Origin: JABAAI01 sp965261955
GTDB taxonomy: Bacteria > Spirochaetota > Leptospiria > Leptospirales > Leptonemataceae
Assembly (NCBI GenBank): GCA_965261955.1
Contig: CBDHEM010000069.1
Span: 806,001 to 870,000, forward strand
Direction: 5' to 3'
Length of the DNA: 64,000 nt
Position numbers and translations under genes: made by a program. The notes below the pieces were generated by a model. It saw nothing but the letters and a program-made list of their open reading frames with translations. It did no database searches and had not been told where the DNA came from. Shown here piece by piece: positions 26,038-34,658 of this stretch; position 1 is the stretch's first letter; the number at the start of each line of letters is the position of its first letter.

Positions 26038-28914
26038 CTATCGTTTTTTCCGGCGGCGTGAAGTGCGACGACGAGAAGTCCCATCTACTTTAGAGTGAAA
26101 TGTAGTGGCATTTGTTATTTGTGTTTTTGTCGTTGGGAAAGGAGGGGGCATTGCTTCTCCTTTTTGGGCTACTTCCAAGCTATCAAAACTATTATAGCTT
26201 TGGTGGTGTGGGTTTCCTTTCCCTTTCCCTTTCTCTCGAAAAGATTGCGCAGGTTTTTCTTCCCCTTCGTCGTCTTCTATTTCTAGTGGTCCCTCAATTT
26301 TAACACGCAAAAGGTATTCCGTAACCTGCTCCTTGATAGCTTCTACCATACGATCAAATAATTCAAATCCTTTTAATTTAAATTCAACAAGGGGATTACG
26401 TTCTGCATAACCCGAAACCCAAACCCCTTCGCGCAACTGATCCATATGATGTAAGTGCTCCTTCCAACGAGCGTCAATGACGTCTAAAGCAATTCGTCTT
26501 TCAATATAATTGAAACTTTCTTTGCCAATTTGTTTGCTTTTTTCTTGATATTTAGCATAAACTTCCTCATATACTTTTTTAAACAAAGATAACTGCGGGT
26601 TACTGACTCTATGATACTCACTAATATCTAAGGATATATGTAAACCTAAATCAGCTTGGAGCCATTGGTTGAATGCTTCTAAATCCCATCGATTAACATC
26701 GTTGCTTTCACAATAAAATATAATCTTTATTTCAACAGTTTCTTCTATCCATTTTTGCAAGCGCTCTTGGACGTTTTCATTTTCTAGTAATCTATTGCGT
26801 TCACCATAAATAAATTCCCTCTGTTTATTCATAACTTCATCGTATTCGAGAAGGTGTTTTCGAATATCAAAGTTATGGCCTTCTACCCTTTTTTGTGCTC
26901 TAGCAATAGCGCGGTCAACCATGCTTGCTTCCAATTCTTGTCCCTCTTGCATACCGATACGACTCATGATGTTTTTAATGCGTTCGCCACCAAATATACG
27001 CATAAGATGATCTTCAAGGCTGAGATAGAAACGACTAGACCCGGGATCACCTTGTCGCCCTGCTCGCCCCCTTAATTGGTTATCAATACGACGAGATTCG
27101 TGCCTTTCAGTTCCTAGAATATGTAAACCACCAGCATCTTTTACTTTACCATGTTCAGTTAGCCAATTTTGAGATCGATTATAAATATCTTTTAGCAATT
27201 GCTTTTTTTCTCCTCTGTCTTTTTGATATTGTACTAGGTTTTTTTTAGCTTCTGTAAATTGTTTTTTAAGCATATGATTTCTAAATATTTCAATTGTGTT
27301 GCCTTCGCTTTCTATGGCATCTATCTCTGCTAAATACTCCGGAGTTCCCCCTAAAACAATATCTGTACCTCGACCGGCCATATTGGTGGCTACCGTTATG
27401 GCATTGATTTTGCCTGCATTTGCGATGATCTCGGCTTCTCGTGCATGGTGTCTTGCGTTTAAGACATTATGTTCAAGTCCGGCTTTTTTGAGAAGATTTG
27501 AAAGGAATTCGGATTTTTCTATGGAAATAGTGCCCACTAGGACAGGTTGCCCTTTCTCTCTGCACTCTTTTACTTCTTTAACAATGGCATCATATTTTTC
27601 ATTTTCACTGCAATATATTCGATCAGGATGATCAATTCGTTTAACAGGTAAATTTGTAGGGATAACAACGACATCTAATTTATATATTTTTTTAAATTCT
27701 TCCGCTTCTGTGTCAGCTGTTCCAGTCATACCAGATAGCTTTTTATATTGGCGGAAAAAATTTTGGTAAGTAACACTCGCTAGTGTTTGACTTTCTTGTT
27801 TTACTTCAACTCGCTCTTTAGCTTCAATAGCTTGGTGGAGACCATCTCCATAACGTCGCCCTGGCATGGTACGACCTGTATGCTCATCGACAAGGACGAC
27901 CTCTCCATTTTGTACTACGTAATCTACTTCTTTTTTAAAAATTAGGTGAGCACGTAAAGCTTGACTTGAGTGAGCAACTAACTCGGTATTTTCATGGGAA
28001 AAAAGATTTTCAATTTTAAAAATTTCTTCTAGTTTATGGACACCTTCTTCTGTAAGAAAGACACTTCTAGATTTTTCATCTATGTCATAATAATTTTTAT
28101 GCCTTATGTGTGGTTCTTCCTTTCCCGGTTGAACAACCACTGGATCTGGTTCTGGTAATTTTTTCTCAGCATCAATCAGAGTGATGATAGCACGGTTCAT
28201 GTTATTATATTGATTTGTATTTTCTTCTGTTGGACCAGAAATAATGAGAGGAGTGCGAGCTTCATCAATTAGAATAGAATCAACTTCATCAACAATCGCA
28301 AAATGAAAGCCTCTCTGGACACGTTCTTCTTTGTCTCCAAGCATATTATCGCGGAGATAATCAAAACCAAATTCACTATTTGTACCATATGTGATATCTG
28401 CCATATAAGCATCTTGTCGCAAATTGTAATCCATTGAATGTTGCAAGATACCCACTTTTATATCAAGTATATCGTAAATGGGCTTCATCCAGTTTGCGTC
28501 TCTTTCGGCAAGATAGTCATTCACTGTAACAATATGAACACCTTTCCCTTTCAAAGCATTCAAATAAGCAACGGCTGTGGATGTTAAAGTCTTTCCTTCT
28601 CCTGTTTTCATTTCTGAAATCTGACCATGATGTAATACTAGAGCACCAATCATTTGTACATCAAAATGACGTATTCCTAAACGGCGCCAAGCAGCCTCTT
28701 GCACTGTCATAAAAGCCTCTGGCAGTATCTCCTCCAAAGATATTGCCTGTTTAATTTTTTCTTTGAATTTATTTGTTTGTTGAGTCAATTCCTCATCTGT
28801 TAAGGCAGTAATTTTATTTTCCCAAGTGTGAATTTGGTTAACAATTGGAAGAAGTTTTTTTATATCTCTTTCATTTTTTGAACCAAAGATTAATGACAGT
28901 ACCTTTTGCAACAT
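26038..28914 (-). CDS. secA: Protein translocase ATPase SecA
   Basis: A 958-residue motor that drives proteins through SecYEG. Walker A is in EMKTGEGKTL; then VNDYLAERDANWM, GTNSEFGFDYLRDNM, VDEVDSILIDEARTP and GRAGRQGDPGSSRFYLS; a preprotein-crosslinking and scaffold region follow. The C-terminus is basic (RRRTSRRRKKR) and lacks the cysteine-rich SEC-C zinc motif that binds SecB in many species. A TTG at 28926 is possible, but the ATG at 28914 (MLQKVLSLIFGSKNERD) is the usual start type. Confidence 0.96.
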   Translation of the reverse strand: MLQKVLSLIFGSKNERDIKKLLPIVNQIHTWENKITALTDEELTQQTNKFKEKIKQAISLEEILPEAFMTVQEAAWRRLGIRHFDVQMIGALVLHHGQISEMKTGEGKTLTSTAVAYLNALKGKGVHIVTVNDYLAERDANWMKPIYDILDIKVGILQHSMDYNLRQDAYMADITYGTNSEFGFDYLRDNMLGDKEERVQRGFHFAIVDEVDSILIDEARTPLIISGPTEENTNQYNNMNRAIITLIDAEKKLPEPDPVVVQPGKEEPHIRHKNYYDIDEKSRSVFLTEEGVHKLEEIFKIENLFSHENTELVAHSSQALRAHLIFKKEVDYVVQNGEVVLVDEHTGRTMPGRRYGDGLHQAIEAKERVEVKQESQTLASVTYQNFFRQYKKLSGMTGTADTEAEEFKKIYKLDVVVIPTNLPVKRIDHPDRIYCSENEKYDAIVKEVKECREKGQPVLVGTISIEKSEFLSNLLKKAGLEHNVLNARHHAREAEIIANAGKINAITVATNMAGRGTDIVLGGTPEYLAEIDAIESEGNTIEIFRNHMLKKQFTEAKKNLVQYQKDRGEKKQLLKDIYNRSQNWLTEHGKVKDAGGLHILGTERHESRRIDNQLRGRAGRQGDPGSSRFYLSLEDHLMRIFGGERIKNIMSRIGMQEGQELEASMVDRAIARAQKRVEGHNFDIRKHLLEYDEVMNKQREFIYGERNRLLENENVQERLQKWIEETVEIKIIFYCESNDVNRWDLEAFNQWLQADLGLHISLDISEYHRVSNPQLSLFKKVYEEVYAKYQEKSKQIGKESFNYIERRIALDVIDARWKEHLHHMDQLREGVWVSGYAERNPLVEFKLKGFELFDRMVEAIKEQVTEYLLRVKIEGPLEIEDDEGEEKPAQSFREKGKGKGNPHHQSYNSFDSLEVAQKGEAMPPPFPTTKTQITNATTFHSKVDGTSRRRTSRRRKKR

Positions 28915-29382
28915 AACTTGAGCCAAGTTGTTTACTCTTTTGAAAATGTCAAGGTAGGTCTATCTTCTTAATTACCCTATAATAGGGAAGAGCCTTAAAT
29001 AAAGAAAATTTTTATTAATATCTTGCAAAAGTAACTGTTCGATTCTCATTCAGAGTTCTGTTTATAAACTTTTCTCGCCTAAAAAAAGATGATCATCTTT
29101 TTTTGCGCCCTTTTTTGTGCATTGTCCGGATTGGACCGACTTCGCTATATTTCTCTTTGGCGGTGATAGATCGTCTGCCTATCAATGGTTGGAGCCTTGT
29201 TTTTTTCGTGGCCTTAAAGTAGGGGGCTTTGCTTTGGTAAAGCCTTCCATTATTCTATATTTTATATGATAATACGAATGCCAAAAAAGAAGCCAAAAGG
29301 TAAAATATTATCTCAAACGGACGAAAACAAAATAATAGACATAAAGAAAATATACTAAAATGAGACTTTTAGATCCGACCCT
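28915..29382. other. Intergenic region with a 24-bp perfect palindrome
   Basis: About 470 bp upstream of secA. A perfect palindrome at 29081-29104 (AAAAAAAGAT-GATC-ATCTTTTTTT) could be a bidirectional terminator or a protein-binding site. A short frame beginning at 29088 stops after about 25 codons. Nothing else is recognisable. Confidence 0.55.
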
Positions 29383-30280
29383 ATGAATATGTTGCTTGTT
29401 ATTCTTTATTTTAAAAATGTCGCCATTCTGAACAGTGATATACCCTATTTGCAAAAATCTCTCACATTGTCTTTTTCATCTGCATTCATCTTTTTGAGTG
29501 ATCATTACAGTGGAGACCTTTTAGCACAAGAAAATGAGCTTCCTAAAACAATTCATTCCCCATCCAAATATGGATTAGAAATCACAGTCGATTTATATTA
29601 TACTAAGTAGCATAATATGGATTTTATTCTACTCTTCCATAGAGCTTTTTCCATAGAGCTTCTCCCATAGAGCTTCTTCCATCAAGCTTCTTATAGTCGA
29701 GGAGAATATAAGAAAATTACACCTCTGTTCGTTCGTAATGGTTTTAGTGTAATGGCTAGTGATCGACGTTCCGACAAAGAATTGAATAAAGTTGTAAATC
29801 TCACGGCGAAAAGGGTATGACAGAAGGATCTGAGTATCAGTTATCTAGATGCTAAACAGGATATAATGGCAACGATAGAATCTGTAAAACGGACGATGAA
29901 GCCTAAGGAAATGATTCTTTTAGGAAGTTCATACTCAGCGAATCTTGTTTTAAAAGTGGCAGGTGAAAAACGATATAAATAGGCAGCAGTAATTAGTTTT
30001 TCTCCAAGTGAATATTTTCGCAAAAAAGGTGTTTCAAAAAAAGGTATTTCAATTGTTAGCTTTGCAAAAAAAACTCACATCCCTACTTGGATAACTTATA
30101 GTCGATCAGAAGCAAATCGAGTGAAAACTCTTTTTTATAGGATCAAGTCTTCCAAAAAAAACTTTTTTCATACCTACAAAAATAGGAAACGATGCTTATA
30201 GGTCTCTTTGGAAAGAAACAGATGGCTATAAATCTTATCGAAAGGCTCTTTTTTATTTCTTAAAAAGTACCTATGACTAA
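29383..30280 (+). pseudogene. Alpha/beta-hydrolase pseudogene
   Basis: Three frames carry pieces in order: an exported-type N-terminus (29383-29610), then PLFVRNGFSVMASDRRSDKE, then MKPKEMILLGSSYSANLVLK, in which GSSYSA is a nucleophile elbow, then IPTWITYSRSEANRVKTLF and near the end ETDGYKSYRKALFYFLK. Stops and frameshifts separate them. The order and spacing fit a single hydrolase of about 290 residues that has decayed. Confidence 0.78.
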
Positions 30281-30324
30281 ATTTTTTTGGTATAAAAAAG
30301 TATATTTACTCTAGTAAAAGTAGT

Positions 30325-31038
30325 TTAAAAAAATAAAGTATTTGAATTTAATTTCAACCATTTCCGTCTTTTTTTATAATCAGGTAGTAAGCTTTCTACA
30401 TTTTGCCAAAAAGACCGCGAATGATTCATTTCCAATAAATGGCATAACTCGTGTACAACTAAATAATTTATTATAAAATGGGGTGCACTGATGATACGCC
30501 AGTTGTAAGAAATATCTCCTGTAATAGAGCAGGACCCCCATCGAGATTTATAGTGACTTACTTTTATTGTTTTAGGATAGACTCCTAGTTTGGCACTATA
30601 GTATTTTGTTTTTTTGAGCAAACATTTATATGCTTGCTCCGTATACCAAACTGCAAGAGCATCTTTTATGAAAGATCTTTTTGTATTGATATCCCAGTTC
30701 TCTCTGTTATTATATTTTGGACCGATGGGTACTTTAATATATTTTTTTTCTAGTTTTACTTTAGGGGAGTCTGATATTATAATTTTAAGGCTATATTTAT
30801 CACCTAAATAAGAAAATATTTCATCATTTATATATTTTTTTGCTTTTGGAAGAACATATTCAGATTGAAGCTTTAGTTTTGCCTCTATCCAAGACTTTTT
30901 ATTTATTACGAACTCATTTATTTTTTTATCTGATAGCGTTCTAGGTGCGATTACTTTTATATTATAATTTATTATTTGAATTGCTATCGAACATTTACGA
31001 TTTGTGCGTTTGATTTCAAAAGGAAATGGAAACTTCAT
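30325..31038 (-). CDS. YgjP-like zinc metallopeptidase (DUF45 family)
   Basis: A 237-residue protein with VVHELCHLLEMNHSRSFW, an HExxH zinc site with a downstream histidine, and the preceding SRWGSCS segment typical of the YgjP/DUF45 family. Complete with MKFPFPFEIKRTNRKCSIAI at the start. Physiological substrate unknown. It stands alone, 147 bp upstream of the flagellar block's end and 44 bp from the hydrolase relic on the other strand. Confidence 0.85.
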   Translation of the reverse strand: MKFPFPFEIKRTNRKCSIAIQIINYNIKVIAPRTLSDKKINEFVINKKSWIEAKLKLQSEYVLPKAKKYINDEIFSYLGDKYSLKIIISDSPKVKLEKKYIKVPIGPKYNNRENWDINTKRSFIKDALAVWYTEQAYKCLLKKTKYYSAKLGVYPKTIKVSHYKSRWGSCSITGDISYNWRIISAPHFIINYLVVHELCHLLEMNHSRSFWQNVESLLPDYKKRRKWLKLNSNTLFF

Positions 31039-31185
31039 TCTTATTTTTAATTATGTGATGAGTCGAAATTTGTATTATAATGCATAATAATATACTGAAT
31101 AAAAAATTCACACAGAATACTTAAAAGAGTAAGTAGTTTTTTTGATGATTTTATGTACTTTAGGATGCCGTAACAAAATGGAAAT

Positions 31186-31782
31186 TTATTCTCCTTTCTC
31201 CTCCAGCATTAGTGTCATAAGTAAAGCAGCCCTTTCGCGAGATACAAGAGTGAGTAAATAAGGAACAATAGATGCTTCTCCAGCAATCTCCGAGTTTTTT
31301 TCCATTTGCAAAAGAACACTCACTAGATCATTATTGTTCCAGTTACTAACGATTTCAACAGCTTCTTGGGGTGGCATGGCTTGAAGTCTAGCTGCCATAT
31401 CCTCTATATTTTTTTGACGGGCCCTATAATTATTTTTAGCATTTTCGAAATTTTTCTTTTCTTTTTCAAAACCATCTATTTTTTCTCCCAGCTCTTCTTC
31501 TCTCGTGTTTAGTACCTTTTTTTCTTTTTGTATGCGTGCTAGTTCTTCTTCCAGTTCTATACGTTGCCGTTCCAATTTATCCTGATCTTTTTCTAGTCGC
31601 TTCCACTCTAATTCTGTCGGAGCATCTGTATTTTGAGAGACAAGAGGAGCTTTTTTTGATAAGCTAGGTAGAAAATTTTCTATGTTTAAAATTTGCCAAG
31701 AATCAAGTAGATACAAGAAAATACCTATGCAAAAGAGTATCAGTGCAAGAAGATATACAATTTTTATTTTCGAAGACATCAT
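31186..31782 (-). CDS. flbB: FlbB-like flagellar membrane protein (MgtE-N domain)
   Basis: A 198-residue protein: one membrane segment near residues 6-27 (VYLLALILFCIGIFLYLL), a long coiled coil (about 50-130, rich in E, K, R and Q) and an MgtE-N-like end (LQAMPPQEAVEIVSNWNN...). This is the layout of MotE and of spirochaete FlbB, a basal-body protein of periplasmic flagella, and it follows fliI and fliJ as in spirochaetes. The open frame begins at 31842 but overlaps the upstream small gene; the ATG at 31782 has AGGAAAAG upstream. Confidence 0.78.
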   Translation of the reverse strand: MMSSKIKIVYLLALILFCIGIFLYLLDSWQILNIENFLPSLSKKAPLVSQNTDAPTELEWKRLEKDQDKLERQRIELEEELARIQKEKKVLNTREEELGEKIDGFEKEKKNFENAKNNYRARQKNIEDMAARLQAMPPQEAVEIVSNWNNNDLVSVLLQMEKNSEIAGEASIVPYLLTLVSRERAALLMTLMLEEKGE

Positions 31783-31789
31783 CGGTTTT

Positions 31790-32005
31790 TTACTTTTCCT
31801 GTGTTTTGATTTGATAGTTTCTTTTTTCCCACTTATTAGCAATTGCTTTAAAGTAGTGCGTCTTATGTGTTAGACTATTTAAACAAGATTCTATCTTTTG
31901 TAACGGTATTTTCTCATTACAAACTTGTATTTTCTTTTCTTGTTCCTTTGATTTTTTAATTGTAGTAGCTCTTTTGAGCAAAGAAATATTAAAAATATTT
32001 TTCAT
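31790..32005 (-). CDS. Small basic protein inside the flagellar operon
   Basis: 71 residues, rich in lysine, no membrane segment or known motif. It fits exactly between fliJ (ends 32021) and flbB (starts 31782), with AAGGAG seven bases before its ATG. The spacing of 15 and 7 bp on either side makes it a likely operon gene. I do not recognise the family; a structural or assembly role in the flagellum is inference from position. Confidence 0.65.
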   Translation of the reverse strand: MKNIFNISLLKRATTIKKSKEQEKKIQVCNEKIPLQKIESCLNSLTHKTHYFKAIANKWEKRNYQIKTQEK

Positions 32006-32020
32006 GATACTCCTTAAATT

Positions 32021-32512
32021 TTAATTTCCTTTACTGTAAGAAAACTTTCGATAGAGATCCTTTTTGAGAGATGCTTTTTGATTTATCGCATCAATTTCTT
32101 TTCTCTCTTTTTTTTGTATTTTGTTTTTGTGATTTCTTTTTTCTTCTTCTTTCAATAATTCCAAAACTTTACGTTCTTGTGTAGCCTTTTGTACTTCATC
32201 TTGTTTATTTTTTAATTCCGGAAGTAATTTTTCCATAGTGCTCTCTTCCATTTTGATTTGTTTTTGTATACGTTTAAAGTAATTATCCCACATGACTTCC
32301 TGTTCTAGTGTGAATTTGTATTTCTTTTCTTTATTGAGTTTTTCATGAGAAAAAGTTTGAGATTTGATTTCTTGAATATAATGATTTACTTTACTCTGAT
32401 GTATATTATAGCCTCTGAGCGATTCAGCTAACTTTCCCAATGCATGTTTTTCTTTTAGATTTTGAACACGCAAGAGAACACCTAATGAAAATTGAAATTT
32501 TTTTTGGCTCAT
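32021..32512 (-). CDS. fliJ: Flagellar export protein FliJ
   Basis: A 163-residue, almost wholly coiled-coil protein beginning SQKKFQFSLGVLLRVQNLKE, the typical FliJ start. FliJ couples the FliI ATPase to the export gate. The open frame starts at 32593, but its first 27 codons lie inside fliI and have no FliJ character. The chosen ATG at 32512 overlaps the Shine-Dalgarno AAGGA, four bases after the fliI stop. Confidence 0.88.
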   Translation of the reverse strand: MSQKKFQFSLGVLLRVQNLKEKHALGKLAESLRGYNIHQSKVNHYIQEIKSQTFSHEKLNKEKKYKFTLEQEVMWDNYFKRIQKQIKMEESTMEKLLPELKNKQDEVQKATQERKVLELLKEEEKRNHKNKIQKKERKEIDAINQKASLKKDLYRKFSYSKGN

Positions 32513-32516
32513 TTCC

Positions 32517-33902
32517 TTAATATGCTGATAATTCTTCGGCTTCTTGTAATTTTGATAGGCGAGCAATACAATCTTCCCACTGACTATTCTCATTTATACC
32601 CTGTTGTAAAAATGCAATAACCCTTTCTTTCTTGTCAATGGCCTCATCAACATCTTTGTCACTGCCTTGAGCATAAGCACCCAGCCTTATCAGTTCTTCA
32701 TTTTCTTTGTAAGCTGATAATATACGTCTTAAATAGTGTGCACTGTGTAAGTGTTCTGGGGTAACTATATTATCCATAACACGAGAAACTGAATCAACAA
32801 TTTCTATAGCGGGATATTGTCCCTTTTGTGCTAGACGGCGAGAAAGAATAATATGTCCATCTAAAATTCCTTGGCTATTGTCTGCCACGGGTTCTGTCAT
32901 ATCATCAGCCTCGACTAATATTGTATAAAACCCTGTAATACTAGCTCCTTGTATATTACCAGTTCTTTCTAAAAGTCGGCTTAGGTGATGCCATACTCTT
33001 GGTGGAAATCCACCAGGTCCAAGCTGTTCACCAGATGCTATTCCAATTTCTCTTAATGCCATTACATAGCGTGTAATCGAATCTATATACAGATTCACAT
33101 GATAACCACGATCGCGAAAGAATTCTGCCGCACTCGTAGCAAGCCCTGTTGCATATACTTTCTCCATGGCACTACGATCTCCTGTTGCGACAAAAATTAC
33201 AGAGCGAGCAAGCCCTTTTTCTTGCAAATCTTTTTCAATAAACTCTCGTACTTCTCTTCCACGTTCCCCAACAAGACAAATTACGTTTATATCAGCTTTA
33301 GTATTCCGGGCTATCATTCCCAACAGTGTGGACTTTCCAACTCCCGTAGCTGCAAAAATGCCTATTCTTTGGCCACGGCCAATGCTGATCAAACCATCAA
33401 TACTGCGAATGCCTGTTTCCATGACTTGTTTTATAGGAACACGAGTCATCGGAGAAGGTGGATTACCATCAACTAATAACCTTTGTTTAGAAAGGAGAAC
33501 TCCTTTAGTGTCTAGAGGACGGCCAAGCCCATCTAGTATACGCCCTAGCATATCTTCTGTAGCTGGCATACTTAGTTTTTCTCCGAAGTAACGTACCTGT
33601 GCGTTTGGAAACACTCCGACGGGCAGATCAAGTGGCATTAGTATTAAATTATGTCCTTGAAAACCGACAACTTCACAATGTAAAAAATTATTCCCTTTTT
33701 TTGTTGCTTTATTATCCTTAATTTCTTTTCTATTTACTTCAACTTGTACTAAATCACCAACACTAGCATCTCCTGGACCATCAGTCAGTATAGAAAGTCC
33801 ATTTACTTGTTGTACCTTCCCTATAGAAACAGAAAGGTCCATTCCCTCTATAATGGTTTGATATTTTTCTAAAATATTTTTTTCAGAACTATCGGTTTTC
33901 AT
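32517..33902 (-). CDS. fliI: Flagellum-specific ATPase FliI
   Basis: A 461-residue ATPase of the flagellar type III export system. Walker A FAATGVGKSTLLG, LVGERGREVREF, and NLYIDSITRYVMALREIG are all present, and GEQLGPGGFPPRVWHHL follows; these are shared with the F1 and type III ATPases. The N-terminal beta-barrel is present. First gene of the visible flagellar block; fliH is not next to it. Confidence 0.93.
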   Translation of the reverse strand: MKTDSSEKNILEKYQTIIEGMDLSVSIGKVQQVNGLSILTDGPGDASVGDLVQVEVNRKEIKDNKATKKGNNFLHCEVVGFQGHNLILMPLDLPVGVFPNAQVRYFGEKLSMPATEDMLGRILDGLGRPLDTKGVLLSKQRLLVDGNPPSPMTRVPIKQVMETGIRSIDGLISIGRGQRIGIFAATGVGKSTLLGMIARNTKADINVICLVGERGREVREFIEKDLQEKGLARSVIFVATGDRSAMEKVYATGLATSAAEFFRDRGYHVNLYIDSITRYVMALREIGIASGEQLGPGGFPPRVWHHLSRLLERTGNIQGASITGFYTILVEADDMTEPVADNSQGILDGHIILSRRLAQKGQYPAIEIVDSVSRVMDNIVTPEHLHSAHYLRRILSAYKENEELIRLGAYAQGSDKDVDEAIDKKERVIAFLQQGINENSQWEDCIARLSKLQEAEELSAY

Positions 33903-34161
33903 TCTTAGTTTACTTAAGTAGTTTTATATTTTCGAAATACAGAAATATGAAGTATCCGCTTTGTCCCAATTTAGGTATAATCTTTTAACTGTATTTAGAT
34001 ATGAACACACTTGATGCCCAAATATCAGTAGAGATCATTTGTTTTTTAAGTACAAGCAAAAAATTATACTCTTTTACATAATAAGTCGGCATATCTTTTA
34101 TACGTAACTAGAAAGTACAGCTTATATATATATCGATTTAGGATGATTTTCGATATTAGTC

Positions 34162-34638
34162 CTATGCCAATCCTGTGCTACCAAATCCATTTGTTCCTCT
34201 TTGCGTATTTTGTAGTTTTTCTCTGTTTTCTATTTCAAGCCATTCAAAATTTTGAATTTTTTCTAATAGAATTTGTGCAATTCTTTCTCCATGTGTGATT
34301 TGTATTTCTTTTTCTGTATCAAAGTTAGCGACAAGAATTTGAAGTTCACCTCTATAATCAGAATCTATGGTTCCCGGGGCATTTGGTAGACAAAGTCCGG
34401 ACTTCAGTGCTAAGCCTGAACGAGGACGAACAGAAATAAAATAATCTTCTGGAATTTCAAATCGTAAACCCGTTGGTATGAGTATTCTTTTCCCAATTGG
34501 AATAGTACAAATCGTATCAGGAGGTAGACAAGCGTGAACATCTAATGCCGCAGACCCTAAAGTTGCACGCCTAGGAAGCAATGCTCCGGTTTCTCTGTAG
34601 ACTTTTACAATTGGAATATGTTTCTTTTTCAGACACAA
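34162..34638 (-). CDS. dut: dUTP pyrophosphatase
   Basis: 158 residues. The five trimeric dUTPase motifs are visible in order: LGSAALDVHA, VRPRSGLALKSGL, GTIDSDYRGELQI, HGERIAQILL and RGTNGFGSTG. It removes dUTP and provides dUMP for thymidylate. Start 20 bp after the polynucleotide phosphorylase stop, probably in the rpsO-pnp transcript. Confidence 0.94.
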   Translation of the reverse strand: MCLKKKHIPIVKVYRETGALLPRRATLGSAALDVHACLPPDTICTIPIGKRILIPTGLRFEIPEDYFISVRPRSGLALKSGLCLPNAPGTIDSDYRGELQILVANFDTEKEIQITHGERIAQILLEKIQNFEWLEIENREKLQNTQRGTNGFGSTGLA

Positions 34639-34658
34639 AATCTATTTTTAGACAAAAA

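Noticed and set aside
26095..27631. Several plus-strand frames opposite secA
   Set aside because: Shadows of the secA coding strand.
29088..29165. Short frame beginning in the palindrome near secA
   Set aside because: Only about 25 codons, no support.
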